A stretch of DNA of 64,000 bases from Paramesorhizobium leguminum. Its GTDB lineage: Bacteria; Pseudomonadota; Alphaproteobacteria; Rhizobiales; Rhizobiaceae. The position numbers were made by a program, and so were the translations under genes. Below are positions 24,008 through 33,675 of this stretch, in pieces. The notes beneath the pieces were generated by a model. The model was not told where the DNA came from. It saw nothing but the letters and a program-made list of their open reading frames with translations, and searched no databases. The stretch covers positions 1-64,000 of the forward strand of contig NZ_QJTF01000014.1 of assembly GCF_003217235.1 (NCBI RefSeq), given 5' to 3'. Within the stretch, counting starts at the first letter, position 1, and each line of letters starts with the position of its first letter.

Positions 24008-24763
24008 ATGCTGCGATCCCGTATCATCCCCTGCCTGCTCATCCACGATGGCGGCCTCGTCAAGACAGAGAAGTTCAAGCCGGGAAAATATGTAGGCGAC
24101 CCGCTCAATGCGGTGAAGATCTACAACGAGAAGCAAGTCGATGAATTGATGCTTTTGGATATCGATGCAAGCGTCAGCGGGCGCGAGCCGGACTTTGGCC
24201 GCTTGCGTAACATAGCGGTCGAGTCACGCATGCCGCTGTGCTACGGCGGCGGCGTGACGACCGCCGATCAGGCTGCGAGGATCATCGGGCTGGGTTTTGA
24301 AAAAGTCTCCGTCAGCGCGGCAGCATTCGCCCGTCCTCAGCTGATCCGCGAAATGGCGACCGCAGTCGGCAGCCAAAGCGTGGTCGTGACGATCGACGTC
24401 AAGAAGAACGCCTTTTTGCCGGGATACACGATCTATACGCATAACGCCCGCACCAAGCAGAAAGTGCCCTTGGCCGATTTCATGCGGCAGGTCGTTGATC
24501 TCGGAGCCGGTGAAATTGTCATCAACTCGATCGACCGGGACGGCACCATGAGCGGCTATGATCTCGATCTTGCGCGACATGCGCGAAATACCGTCGATCT
24601 GCCATTATCTTTCGTCGGTGGCGCTGGTTCGGTGGACGATTTGCAGGCTCTCATCGATGCTGTCGGCGTCGTCGGCGCCGGTGCCGGAAGCCTCTTTGTT
24701 TTCCGGGGAGCGTACCGCGCGGTACTGATCAATTATACGCGTCCTGAACGTCTTTTGCCGTAA
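24008..24763 (+). CDS. HisF2/AglZ-like acetamidino modification protein
   Basis: 251 aa TIM barrel related to HisF. Visible blocks are RIIPCLLIHDGGLVKT, LLDIDASVSGREPDF, CYGGGVTT and the C-terminal FVGGAGS phosphate-binding loop. Unlike histidine HisF, the usual KDG at the second strand reads HDGGLVKTEKF, as in the HisF2 group. It probably forms the ammonia channel with the HisH-like partner 3 nt upstream and delivers ammonia to the sugar amidotransferase. Confidence 0.9.
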   Translation: MLRSRIIPCLLIHDGGLVKTEKFKPGKYVGDPLNAVKIYNEKQVDELMLLDIDASVSGREPDFGRLRNIAVESRMPLCYGGGVTTADQAARIIGLGFEKVSVSAAAFARPQLIREMATAVGSQSVVVTIDVKKNAFLPGYTIYTHNARTKQKVPLADFMRQVVDLGAGEIVINSIDRDGTMSGYDLDLARHARNTVDLPLSFVGGAGSVDDLQALIDAVGVVGAGAGSLFVFRGAYRAVLINYTRPERLLP

Positions 24764-24774
24764 AGGGAGAAGCC

Positions 24775-26499
24775 ATGCTCGTTCGGCGACGCCATGTTCT
24801 CTCCGCATTAGCCGGCGCGACGATTCTAGCAGGCGGCGCGGGATATTTTTTTTCGCGTCCGGCATCAACGACCGTCTGGCGACCGGTAACCGCGAAGCGG
24901 AGCCGGCAGGATGGCGCCGTCCATTTCGTCGATTTCGGCAAGGTCTGGTTCGGCAACATCATCATCACTCCCGATGATGAAAACAAAGGGACGCCTGTCA
25001 TTCTCCGATTGGGTGAAAAGCTTGGAACGGACGGGCGCATCGACCGCCATCCGTTCGGCACCGTTCGCTACTACGAGATTCAAACGACACTCGGCGACGT
25101 TCCCTTTTCTCCTCCTCTCACGCCTGCGGATCTGCGTGGCATGGAAAGCGGCAAACCGGCAATGCCGTTTCGCTACGTGGAGATCGAGGGATGGCGCGGC
25201 GCTTTGCCCGAAGGGGCAGTGACATTGGAAAGTGTCGTATCCGATAAATACGAAGCGCGAGGGGGCATTACCTTCACAAGCGGCAGCGAGACGGCCGCGC
25301 AGCTCAATCGCCTGATGGAGCTCGGTGAACACACCATGGCCGCCACCAGCTTCATGGGTCTGTTCGTCGATGGGGACCGCGAACGCATTCCCTATCAGGC
25401 GGATGGCTATATCAACCAGCTTGGCTGGTATATGACGACCGGCGATTGGACCGTGCCTCGCCGGACGATCGACGCGCTGTTCAAGGCGCCGACATGGCCG
25501 TCCGAATGGATGGTGCAGCTGATATTTATGGTCTGGGCCGATTATCAGGCCACAGGCGACAAGGATTACCTTGCAGAAATATTCGATCGGCTGAAAATCT
25601 ACACGCTTTTCTGGTTCGTCGACGATACGGGTCTCGTCAACACCACGAACAAGGCGCTGGCTGACAATTTCGCCAGGCGGACCAAAGCCGATTATCTGGA
25701 AGACATCGTCGATTGGCCTCAAGGCGAACGCGACGGGTATGACATGCGGCCGTATAATACGGTGGTCAACGCATTCGTTCATGCCGGCTTTGTTCTTATG
25801 GCTGCGATGGCGGATGAACTCGGCCGGCCGCGCGATGCTAACACGTTGCGGGGTACTGCGGAAAAGCTGCGATTGAAAATCCAGGAAAAGCTCATCGACA
25901 GACAGCGCGGCATATTCGTGGATGGTTTGGGTTCCACGCACGCCGCAGCGCATTCGACATTCTTCCCGCTGGCTTTCGATCTGGTGCCGCCGGAGCAGGT
26001 AAATGCGTCGCTGGCGCATATCGAGACGCGTATCGCCGCGCATGGCGGCGGCTTCCCCTGTTCCGTCTACGGAGCGCAATACCTGCTTGAGGGGCTGTTC
26101 CGGCACGGGGCGGGCCACATTGCATTGCCGTTGATGCTCAACCGCACGGAACGGGGATGGCTGCACATGATGGACAAGTATGATGCAACCGTCACGCACG
26201 AAGCCTGGGATGTGAAATTCAAGGAAAATATCGACTGGACGCACGCTTGGGGAGCTGCATTCCTTGATATCACGCAGCGTTTCATTCTTGGCGCCCGGAT
26301 GCTCGCGCCCCGCTGGGCTCGCTGGACGCTTCAGCCGGACCCCTGGGTTGCGGAGTCGATGCGCGCCACGATACCGACGCCGCATGGAACCATCCATGCG
26401 GAAGTGGACGCTCAGAATAGAACCATCACGGTTCAAGCCCCGGCGGAGACGAAATTCCAGCCGCCTGCGGGCGGCTACTGGAAAGTGCTAAACGTGTAG
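24775..26499 (+). CDS. Exported GH78-like alpha-L-rhamnosidase family protein
   Basis: 574 aa. The N-terminus has a possible Tat-type or anchor signal (RRRHVLSALAGATILAGG). A jelly-roll part precedes an (alpha/alpha)6 barrel with DGDRERIPYQADGY (about residue 199), in place of the GH78 substrate segment, the acidic DWPQGERDGYD (about 313) and the glutamate-containing THEAWD (about 474). These match the order of catalytic blocks in GH78-type rhamnosidases. The setting is striking: the same locus makes dTDP-rhamnose, so this enzyme may trim or edit the polymer in the periplasm, as lyases do in alginate loci. It is shorter than many GH78 enzymes (800-1000 aa), and activity on rhamnose is unproven. 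The gene starts 11 nt after the hisF-like gene. Confidence 0.75.
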   Translation: MLVRRRHVLSALAGATILAGGAGYFFSRPASTTVWRPVTAKRSRQDGAVHFVDFGKVWFGNIIITPDDENKGTPVILRLGEKLGTDGRIDRHPFGTVRYYEIQTTLGDVPFSPPLTPADLRGMESGKPAMPFRYVEIEGWRGALPEGAVTLESVVSDKYEARGGITFTSGSETAAQLNRLMELGEHTMAATSFMGLFVDGDRERIPYQADGYINQLGWYMTTGDWTVPRRTIDALFKAPTWPSEWMVQLIFMVWADYQATGDKDYLAEIFDRLKIYTLFWFVDDTGLVNTTNKALADNFARRTKADYLEDIVDWPQGERDGYDMRPYNTVVNAFVHAGFVLMAAMADELGRPRDANTLRGTAEKLRLKIQEKLIDRQRGIFVDGLGSTHAAAHSTFFPLAFDLVPPEQVNASLAHIETRIAAHGGGFPCSVYGAQYLLEGLFRHGAGHIALPLMLNRTERGWLHMMDKYDATVTHEAWDVKFKENIDWTHAWGAAFLDITQRFILGARMLAPRWARWTLQPDPWVAESMRATIPTPHGTIHAEVDAQNRTITVQAPAETKFQPPAGGYWKVLNV

Positions 26500-26582
26500 C
26501 CGCATCGGAGGGCCGCACCTTGGCTTTTGCCGGTGCATCGAACTGACATTCCCAGACAGCATGTGAAGAGAGCGAGACAAGG

Positions 26583-28730
26583 ATGAAACAGATTTTGCAG
26601 GATATGAGCGGCGGCTCTACCTATCTGGCCGAGGCGCCGGCTCCGATCGCTCGCAAAGGCGCTTTGTTGATCGCGACGCGTATCAGCCTTATTTCGACGG
26701 GAACCGAGCGCATGCTCGTCGATTTCGGCCGCGCCTCGATGCTCCAGAAGGCACGCCAGCAGCCGGAACGCGTGAAGATGGTGCTCGACAAGGTCAAGAC
26801 CGATGGGTTGTTGCCCACGATCGACGCCGTCCGCTCGAAGCTTAACCAGCCTCTCCCCCTGGGTTATTGCAATGTCGGTACCGTGATGGAGACGGGGGGG
26901 GACTGCGAAGGTTACTCGGTCGGTGACCGCGTGGTCTCCAACGGCCCTCACGCGGATATCGTCTGCGTGCCGAAAAATCTGTGCGCGCGGATTCCCGACA
27001 ATGTCAGCGATGAAGCCGCTTCCTTCACCATATTGGGCGCGATTGGCCTGCAGGGGATTCGCCTTGCGGAGTCTACGCTGGGGGAAGCTTTCGTCGTCGT
27101 CGGCGTCGGGCTCATCGGCCTTCTGACGGTGCAGCTTTTGCTCGCCCAGGGATGCCGCGTTCTTGCGGTCGATTTCGATCCGGCCAAATTGCAGCTGGCG
27201 GCCCGGTTCGGCGCCGAAACCTGCAACCCGGCGGAGGGCGAAGACCCTGTCGCTGCCGGCATGGCGTTCAGCCGTGGGCGCGGCGTTGACGGCGTTATCA
27301 TCACCGCTTCGACCTCGTCATCGGATCCCGTAACGCAGGCGGCGCGCATGTCCCGCAAACGCGGGCGGATCGTGCTGGTTGGAGTTACCGGACTGGAACT
27401 CAATCGGGCCGATTTCTACGAAAAAGAGCTGAGTTTTCAAGTTTCCTGCTCCTACGGGCCCGGCCGCTACGATTCCGGCTACGAACTGCAGGGGCATGAC
27501 TATCCGGTAGGATTCGTGCGCTGGACCGAACAGCGCAATTTTGAAGCCGTGCTGGACATGATGGCAAGCGGACGCCTGGACGTCGAACCGCTGATTTCCA
27601 AACGAATTGCGTTCGAGGAAGCGCCGTCCGCCTATGATCTGCTGACCTCGGACAAATCCGCGCTGGGCGTTCTGCTGACCTATGCCGCGCAGCAAGAGGC
27701 GGTGTTACGGGAAACCAGGGTGCCGCTGAGCGATAAAATGCCCGTGTTCTCGGCAGATCGGGCGGTCTGCGGCTTCATCGGCGGCGGTAATTATGCGTCG
27801 CGCGTTCTCATTCCCGCTTTCAAGAAAGGTGGCGCCCAACTGCACACGATCGTCACGTCGGGGGGCACGAACAGCGGTATCCAGGGTCGCCAGGCAGGCT
27901 TTGCACAGGCGGCGAGCGATGCGGAAGCCATACTTTCCGATCCGGCGATCAACACGGTTGCGGTCGCAACCCGGCATGACACACATGCGGATTATGTCAT
28001 CAGGGCATTGCGCGCGCGAAAGAATATTTTCGTGGAAAAGCCGCTTGCCTTGACGAACGAGGAAATCGACGCCGTCGAAACGGCCTATGCCGAAGCTGCC
28101 GGCGGGCAGAATGCGCCGCGGCTGATGGTCGGCTTCAATCGGCGATTTGCGCCGCATGTGATCAAGATGCGCGAATTGCTGGCGCCGGTAAGCGAGCCGA
28201 AGTCCTTTATCCTCACCATGAACGCAGGCGCCATTCCCGCCGACCACTGGACGCAGGATATAAGTGCCGGCGGCGGACGCATTATCGGCGAAGCATGCCA
28301 TTATATCGATCTGATGCGCTTTCTCGCGGGAAGCCCCATCGTCTCGGTCATGGCGCGCCGCATGGGCAACGCGCCCGGTGTGGCTATTACCGAAGACAAA
28401 GCCGTCATCGTGCTCGGCTTTGCAGACGGCTCGTTCGGCACGGTCAACTATTTTGCCAATGGCGCCAAGAGTTTCCCCAAGGAACGGGTCGAAGTGTTTT
28501 GCGCCGGCCGCACGCTCCAGCTCGATAATTTCCGCAAGCTGACCGGTTTCGGTTGGCCTGGATTCAAGCGGATGGGCGGATGGTCGCAGGATAAAGGCCA
28601 GGACGCCTGCGCTGCCGCGTTCCTCAATGCGATTACGGAAGGGAAAGCCTCGCCCATTCCCGCGGCTGAAATCTTCGAAGTTGCCCGCGCAACAGTGGAG
28701 GCCGCGCGAATTCTACGTCAGCAACCGTAA
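26583..28730 (+). CDS. Bi-domain oxidoreductase: zinc-type dehydrogenase fused to Gfo/Idh/MocA
   Basis: 715 aa. Residues 1 to about 365 form a medium-chain dehydrogenase with the nucleotide-binding VVVGVGLIGLLTVQLL (about 175-190). It lacks the usual structural-zinc cysteines, and the entry LISTGTERML is diagnostic for this subgroup. Residues about 393-715 are a Gfo/Idh/MocA dehydrogenase with GFIGGGNYASRV and the catalytic EKPLAL. Such two-domain enzymes occur beside heparinase-like genes in many surface polysaccharide loci, and their substrate is not established. A redox change on a nucleotide- or lipid-linked sugar without net cofactor use is one possibility (inference). RBS GAGACAAGG precedes the ATG. 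Confidence 0.88.
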   Translation: MKQILQDMSGGSTYLAEAPAPIARKGALLIATRISLISTGTERMLVDFGRASMLQKARQQPERVKMVLDKVKTDGLLPTIDAVRSKLNQPLPLGYCNVGTVMETGGDCEGYSVGDRVVSNGPHADIVCVPKNLCARIPDNVSDEAASFTILGAIGLQGIRLAESTLGEAFVVVGVGLIGLLTVQLLLAQGCRVLAVDFDPAKLQLAARFGAETCNPAEGEDPVAAGMAFSRGRGVDGVIITASTSSSDPVTQAARMSRKRGRIVLVGVTGLELNRADFYEKELSFQVSCSYGPGRYDSGYELQGHDYPVGFVRWTEQRNFEAVLDMMASGRLDVEPLISKRIAFEEAPSAYDLLTSDKSALGVLLTYAAQQEAVLRETRVPLSDKMPVFSADRAVCGFIGGGNYASRVLIPAFKKGGAQLHTIVTSGGTNSGIQGRQAGFAQAASDAEAILSDPAINTVAVATRHDTHADYVIRALRARKNIFVEKPLALTNEEIDAVETAYAEAAGGQNAPRLMVGFNRRFAPHVIKMRELLAPVSEPKSFILTMNAGAIPADHWTQDISAGGGRIIGEACHYIDLMRFLAGSPIVSVMARRMGNAPGVAITEDKAVIVLGFADGSFGTVNYFANGAKSFPKERVEVFCAGRTLQLDNFRKLTGFGWPGFKRMGGWSQDKGQDACAAAFLNAITEGKASPIPAAEIFEVARATVEAARILRQQP

Positions 28731-28861
28731 TTCGAACCGGGCGTCATCCCGCGAGCTGCCTTCCGCGGGGATTGCAAATTCAGCCGGGATGGCGAATTAA
28801 GGGGCGACTTCGCTTGCGCGCGCGGTCCCCTGTTCACCGTATTTGAAAATGGAAGAGAACA

Positions 28862-30499
28862 ATGAATGTAGGCCGGTTGGCGCGAACTGTTATCCATTTG
28901 CAGCCCGGCCAGATCATCAACAGGCTCGTTCGCCGTCCTCCCCGTTTAAGCGGCATCGCGGGCGCGGCGCTTGCTTGCCGCGAGGCAGCGGGTCGCTGGA
29001 CGATCCACGCGCCGCACCCGGCGAGCATGCTTTCGGAGACGCGGTTCCGTTTCCTTGCCGAAGAGCGCGAACTCGATGGCGCCGCGGGTTGGAATGACCC
29101 GTCGGCATCGCGCCTGTGGATCTACAATCTGCACTATTTCGACGATTTGCTATCGCCTGCGACCGACGAGAAAAAACTTTGGCATCGGGAGCTTATCGAA
29201 AGGTGGATCCGCGAGAATCCGCCGTTGAAGGGGGCGGGCTGGGAGCCTTATCCTCTTTCCCGGCGTACGGTAAACTGGATCGTTTCGGCATTGTCCGGCG
29301 CACCGCTGCCCGCCGGCTTCCTGGAAAGCCTGACGATCCAGGGAAAGGTGCTGCGGCGTTCGCTCGAATATCATTTGCGCGGCAACCATCTTTTTGTGAA
29401 TGCCAAGGCGCTGATTTTTCTCGGCTGTTTTTTTGACGGTCCGGAAGCCGAGGAATGGCTCCGGTGCGGCCTGCGCATTATGGCCAGGGAAGCCAATGAG
29501 CAGATTCTGGCCGACGGCGGACATTTCGAGCGAAGCCCGATGTATCACGCCCTGCTGCTGGAAGACATGCTGGATCTGGTCCAGTTGAGCCGGTTATTTC
29601 CCTCGCTGCTCGAATCATACCAGGCGGACTGGTGTAACAAGGCGGCTCAGATGCTCGATTGGCTGGCAACAATGAGCCATCCCGACGGTGAGATCGGGCT
29701 GTTTAACGATGCCGCGTTCCACGAAGCCCGCAATCTCGCGGCCCTCAGCAAATATGGGGAGGAATTGGGTCTCGACGTCCCGAAATCCCGTCCAAGCCAG
29801 GCATGGCTCAGGGACAGCGGATATATTCGGCTGGCTGACGGGGCTTGGACGGCGCTTTTTGACGTGGCGCCGGTGGGGCCTGACTATATTCCGGGACACG
29901 CCCATGCCGACACCTTATCCTTCGAACTATCGCTCGGTGTGGAGCGCATCGTTACGAACGGGGGCACCTCGACATATGAAAACAGCCCCTTGCGTTGGGC
30001 GGAAAGAGCGACATCCTCCCACGCTACGGTCGAAATCGACGGCAAGAGCTCATCCGAGGTTTGGGGAAGTTTTCGCGTCGGGCGCAGAGCGCGTCCTGCC
30101 GGTGTTACATACTCGGCGGATGCCACGGAGGCGCAGGCCTCGCACGACGGGTATCGTTTTTTGACAGGAAAGCCGGTCCATGAACGCAGGGTTTGTGTCA
30201 CCGGGCGGTTGGTGCGGGTGACCGACACGATATCGAGCCTAGGCAAGCACAACGCCGTCGCGCGCTTTCCATTGCACCCGTCGGTCGATGTCGAACAGCG
30301 TACTGATGGGGGATGGCTTCTGCGCATTGGCAGTGGCGAAATCATAGCGGTTCGTGTCGAGGGCGCGGTTGATTGCGATGTGGTGGATGGCCACTTTGCC
30401 CCGGAGTTCGGGATTCGCTTGCCACGCAAGGTACTGACATGGCAGATGTCCACGCCTTCATTATCGGTCGCAACGATATTCGAGCATGTCTCAAAGTGA
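28862..30499 (+). CDS. Heparinase II/III-like protein
   Basis: 545 aa, with no clear signal peptide. The N-terminal (alpha/alpha) toroid contains WIYNLHYFDDL and GNHLFVNAKALIFLG; the C-terminal beta-sandwich begins around GHAHADTLSFEL (about residue 345), whose histidines belong to the family's metal/active-site region. Despite the name, family members in polysaccharide loci without an export signal are not expected to degrade heparin. Linkage to the bi-domain oxidoreductase upstream and a GT4 gene downstream is recurrent, so it may act on an intermediate in the cytoplasm. Its stop overlaps the GT4 start as GTGA. Confidence 0.87.
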   Translation: MNVGRLARTVIHLQPGQIINRLVRRPPRLSGIAGAALACREAAGRWTIHAPHPASMLSETRFRFLAEERELDGAAGWNDPSASRLWIYNLHYFDDLLSPATDEKKLWHRELIERWIRENPPLKGAGWEPYPLSRRTVNWIVSALSGAPLPAGFLESLTIQGKVLRRSLEYHLRGNHLFVNAKALIFLGCFFDGPEAEEWLRCGLRIMAREANEQILADGGHFERSPMYHALLLEDMLDLVQLSRLFPSLLESYQADWCNKAAQMLDWLATMSHPDGEIGLFNDAAFHEARNLAALSKYGEELGLDVPKSRPSQAWLRDSGYIRLADGAWTALFDVAPVGPDYIPGHAHADTLSFELSLGVERIVTNGGTSTYENSPLRWAERATSSHATVEIDGKSSSEVWGSFRVGRRARPAGVTYSADATEAQASHDGYRFLTGKPVHERRVCVTGRLVRVTDTISSLGKHNAVARFPLHPSVDVEQRTDGGWLLRIGSGEIIAVRVEGAVDCDVVDGHFAPEFGIRLPRKVLTWQMSTPSLSVATIFEHVSK

Positions 30500-31686
30500 C
30501 AAAACGCATTCTTATCCTTACATATTATTTCCCTCCCGACCTGTCGGCGGGATCGTTTCGTGCCGATGCGCTCGTCAAGGCACTGGCGGCCGCCGGTGGT
30601 GACGACGTCCATATAGACGTCATCACAAGCATGCCGAACCGTTACGAAGCCGTGGCGGGTGTGCAGGCAGCCGAACGGGAGACCTGGGGCCCGGTTACCG
30701 TCACCAGAATTCCACTGCCGCAACCCGGAGCCAGCCGCGCGAGCCAGGCTGGGCGCTTTTTGCGTTTCGCCTTTGCGGCGACCCGGCACACAGCCGGCAA
30801 GCGATATGACCTCGTATTCGCCACCTCATCACGGCTGATGACAGCGGTACTGGGTGCTGGTGTCTCCCGCCTGAAAGGCGCCCCGCTTTATCTCGACATT
30901 CGCGACATTTTCGTCGAGACCATGGCCGATCTATCCAAGGGCGGAATGTTCGGCCATGTGATCAAGGTGCTGGATCAGCTGGAACGCTGGACCATAAGAC
31001 AGGCAGATGGGATTAACGTCGTATCCGGCGGTTTTCTCCCCTATTTCCACGAACGCTACGGAAAGGGCCTCCATCCGGACGTTTTCACGAACGGGATAGA
31101 CGAGGCGTTTGCAGGAGACTTCTCTTCCCCGGTACCCAGGCAGGATGACATTATCGATATCGTCTACGCCGGGAATATTGGCGACGGTCAAGGCCTTCAC
31201 CTCATCGTACCTGCCCTTGCCGCAAAAACAGCCGGTCGGGCGCGTTTCAGGATAGTCGGCGACGGCGGTCGCATGAAAGATCTGAGGGAGGCGGTCGAGA
31301 ACAGTGGCGTGACCAATGTTATTCTGGAATCACCTGTTCCGCGAGCGAGGCTCATCGATATTTATCGCGAGGCGGATGTCCTGTTTCTGCATCTCAATGA
31401 CGTTGCCGCTTTCGAACGGGTGATTCCTTCGAAATTGTTCGAGTATGCCGCTACCGGGAAACCGATTCTGGCGGGCGTCAGCGGCTTTTGCGCCCGGTTT
31501 ATTTCCGAAGAAATCGATAACGCCGGGCTGTTTCCCCCTTGCGACGCGGATAGCGGGATCATGGCGCTGGGGCGTCTTGAACTCGCAATCAAGCCTAGGG
31601 CGGCCTTCATGAACAAATATGAGCGCAGCGGCATCATGTCTACCATGGCGCAACGGCTACTTGATGTTGCGCGGGAAGGAAAATGA
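30496..31686 (+). CDS. Family 4 glycosyltransferase (WbuB-like)
   Basis: About 396 aa from a GTG at 30496, which overlaps the heparinase stop (GTGA) and gives the expected start TKRILILTYYFPPDLSAG; the frame is open further upstream but only inside the previous gene. The GT-B pattern is clear: IDVITSMPNRY, YLDIRDIFVETM, YAGNIGDGQGLH at the start of the donor domain, and FERVIPSKLFEYAATGKPIL with the sugar-nucleotide-binding glutamate. It probably adds an N-acetylated amino sugar in repeat-unit assembly; specificity is inferred only from WbuB resemblance. Confidence 0.87.
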   Translation: MTKRILILTYYFPPDLSAGSFRADALVKALAAAGGDDVHIDVITSMPNRYEAVAGVQAAERETWGPVTVTRIPLPQPGASRASQAGRFLRFAFAATRHTAGKRYDLVFATSSRLMTAVLGAGVSRLKGAPLYLDIRDIFVETMADLSKGGMFGHVIKVLDQLERWTIRQADGINVVSGGFLPYFHERYGKGLHPDVFTNGIDEAFAGDFSSPVPRQDDIIDIVYAGNIGDGQGLHLIVPALAAKTAGRARFRIVGDGGRMKDLREAVENSGVTNVILESPVPRARLIDIYREADVLFLHLNDVAAFERVIPSKLFEYAATGKPILAGVSGFCARFISEEIDNAGLFPPCDADSGIMALGRLELAIKPRAAFMNKYERSGIMSTMAQRLLDVAREGK

Positions 31687-31806
31687 AGTGACGGCAATCT
31701 TTAGAGCATTTCATTTTTAGGTTGAAACGGTGATATTCTTTTATCGGTGCGGACTGTTTCACCGTTGAGCCCAAGCGATTCCATCAAAAGAGGAAGCTCT
31801 CTAACC

Positions 31807-31842
31807 GCGTCCCGAAAAGTTGCAGACTTTTCGGGATCACGC
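31807..31842. repeat. REP-like palindrome, copy B (inverted)
   Basis: Perfect stem TCCCGAAAAG/CTTTTCGGGA in opposite orientation to copy A. It lies between the convergent GT4 and rfbA genes, where a bidirectional transcript end is expected. The remaining bases of 31687-31856 include a weak hairpin (AACGGTG 31726-31732, CACCGTT 31760-31766). Confidence 0.85.
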
Positions 31843-31856
31843 TTCAGGCGAAGCAT

Positions 31857-32741
31857 TCATAATCCGAAGTCATATTTAGTCTTGCCAAGTTTCATCAGGT
31901 ATTGGCCGTAATCGCTCTTGCCGAGCTCGATGGCCAGTGTGTGCAACTGGTCTTCGCCAATATATCCCATGCGGAAGGCGACTTCTTCCGGGCAGGCGAT
32001 CTTGAAGCCCTGACGTTTTTCCAGCGTTCCCACGAAATCGGCGGCGTCCAGGAGGCTGTCCGGCGTGCCGGTATCGAGCCAGGCATAACCACGGCCCATC
32101 AATTCGACAGCGAGTTGGCTTCTCTCGAGATACATACGATTGACGTCGGTGATTTCGAGTTCGCCCCGCGCGGACGGTTTCAGGTTGGCGGCTATGTCGA
32201 TGACCTGCTCGTCATAGAAATAAAGTCCGGTAACCGCCCAGTTGCTCTTCGGCAGGGCGGGCTTTTCCTCGATCGACAGCGCCTTCATCGTTTCATCGAA
32301 TTCGACCACACCGTACCGTTCCGGATCGGTGACGTGATAGGCAAAAATGCGAGCGCCGCTGGATATCGAAGCGCCTGAACGAAGAAGCTCCGGCAGGCCG
32401 TGACCGTAATAGATATTATCGCCCAGAATCAGCGCCGACGGATTGCGCCCGACAAAGTCCGCGCCGATGATGAAGGCCTGCGCCAGGCCATCAGGGCTTG
32501 GCTGCACCGCATATTCGATAGAGATGCCCCACTGGCTGCCGTCGCCGAGAAGCCGTTTGAAGGCGTCGTTATCGTAGGGTGTGGTGATGATCAGGATTTC
32601 CTTGATACCCGCCAGCATCAGTGTCGTCAGCGGGTAATAGATCATCGGCTTGTCATAGACCGGCATGAGCTGCTTGGAGACAGCCCTGGTGATCGGATAA
32701 AGGCGCGTGCCGGAGCCGCCGGCTAGAATGATACCCTTCAT
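31857..32741 (-). CDS. rfbA: Glucose-1-phosphate thymidylyltransferase
   Basis: 294 aa, full length. The nucleotidyltransferase signature [11 protein letters not shown] is at residues 8-18, followed by [16 protein letters not shown], and the metal site is in [12 protein letters not shown]. It couples glucose-1-phosphate to dTTP, the first step to dTDP-L-rhamnose. It is the last of four rfb genes on the minus strand (order rfbC, rfbB, rfbD, rfbA), 56 nt after rfbD. Confidence 0.96.
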   Translation of the reverse strand: MKGIILAGGSGTRLYPITRAVSKQLMPVYDKPMIYYPLTTLMLAGIKEILIITTPYDNDAFKRLLGDGSQWGISIEYAVQPSPDGLAQAFIIGADFVGRNPSALILGDNIYYGHGLPELLRSGASISSGARIFAYHVTDPERYGVVEFDETMKALSIEEKPALPKSNWAVTGLYFYDEQVIDIAANLKPSARGELEITDVNRMYLERSQLAVELMGRGYAWLDTGTPDSLLDAADFVGTLEKRQGFKIACPEEVAFRMGYIGEDQLHTLAIELGKSDYGQYLMKLGKTKYDFGL

Positions 32742-32797
32742 GCTTTTTCCTTCATTGGTTCCAGTATGGGGCGGTTCCGGTATGGGGCGCGCGAATC

Positions 32798-33673
32798 TCA
32801 GAGCAGACGGTCAAGTACGGTCCGTGTGGATAGCTTCCAGTCAGGAAGGACTATTCCGTAAACATGCTTCAGTTTGCTGTTCGAAAGCAGCGAGTTTGCG
32901 GGCCGCCTGGCCGGAGTTGGATAATCGACCGTTGTGATGCGCTTGACCGAAATGGTCTTGCCGCTCTTCGCCCGCAATCCGGCAAAAATCTCTTCGGCAA
33001 AATCTGCCCATGTGGCTTCGCCGCTGCCGGTGAGATGGAAGACACCGCGCAGTTCGGGAGCCTGATCCTCTACAAGCCGCCTTGCGATCGTGATCACCGC
33101 ATCGGCGATATCCAGAGCGCTGGTCGGTGTACCACGCTGATCGGCCACGACACTCACCGCATCGCGCGTTTCCGCCAGCCTCAGCATCGTCTTCACGAAA
33201 TTGGCGCCAAAGGGCGAATAGACCCACGCAGTGCGCAGAATCACATGGTTTGGATTGACCGCGGCAATGCCCTTCTCGCCGGCCAGCTTCGACTTGCCAT
33301 AGACGGAGACCGGCCCCGTGGCATCCGTCTCGACATACGCATCCTGCTTGTCACCGGAAAACACATAGTCTGTCGATAGGTGCACGACCGGGATGCCGAG
33401 CTCCCCGGCTATTTCGGCAACCGCCGCGGGCCCTTCGGCGTTGAGCGTCAAAGCCAGTTCAGGCTCGCTCTCCGCCTTGTCCACCGCGGTGTAGGCGGCA
33501 GCGGAAACGATGATATCCGGCGCGATTCCGGCAAGCACCGCACGTATCGATTGCCGGTCGGCCAGATCGAGTTCCGGACGCCCCGCGGCAATGATCTCCA
33601 CGCCGGCGCCAGCCCCGCGCTCCACAAGAGCCGAGACGACCTGGCCCTGTTTTCCCGTCACCGCGATGCGCAT
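32798..33673 (-). CDS. rfbD: dTDP-4-dehydrorhamnose reductase
   Basis: 291 aa; start at the ATG at 33673 ([12 protein letters not shown]), 2 nt after the rfbB stop, with AAAGG inside the rfbB end. The SDR fold is visible: [22 protein letters not shown], and the catalytic [10 protein letters not shown]. It makes dTDP-L-rhamnose from the 4-keto intermediate using NAD(P)H. The extra 24 residues of the upstream open frame belong to rfbB in another frame. Confidence 0.95.
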   Translation of the reverse strand: MRIAVTGKQGQVVSALVERGAGAGVEIIAAGRPELDLADRQSIRAVLAGIAPDIIVSAAAYTAVDKAESEPELALTLNAEGPAAVAEIAGELGIPVVHLSTDYVFSGDKQDAYVETDATGPVSVYGKSKLAGEKGIAAVNPNHVILRTAWVYSPFGANFVKTMLRLAETRDAVSVVADQRGTPTSALDIADAVITIARRLVEDQAPELRGVFHLTGSGEATWADFAEEIFAGLRAKSGKTISVKRITTVDYPTPARRPANSLLSNSKLKHVYGIVLPDWKLSTRTVLDRLL

Positions 33674-33675
33674 GA

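Noticed and set aside
23390-24763. HisH and HisF as histidine biosynthesis genes
   Set aside because: No other his genes; linkage to a WbpG-like amidotransferase and the HisF2-type sequence point to sugar amidination.
24865-26436. 523-codon minus-strand frame over the rhamnosidase-like gene
   Set aside because: Antisense shadow without recognisable domains or RBS.
29633-29662. TGTAACAA with a CGATTGG block 16 nt later inside the heparinase-like gene
   Set aside because: Looks like the sigma motif, but it is in the middle of a conserved coding region with no gene start downstream; most likely chance.
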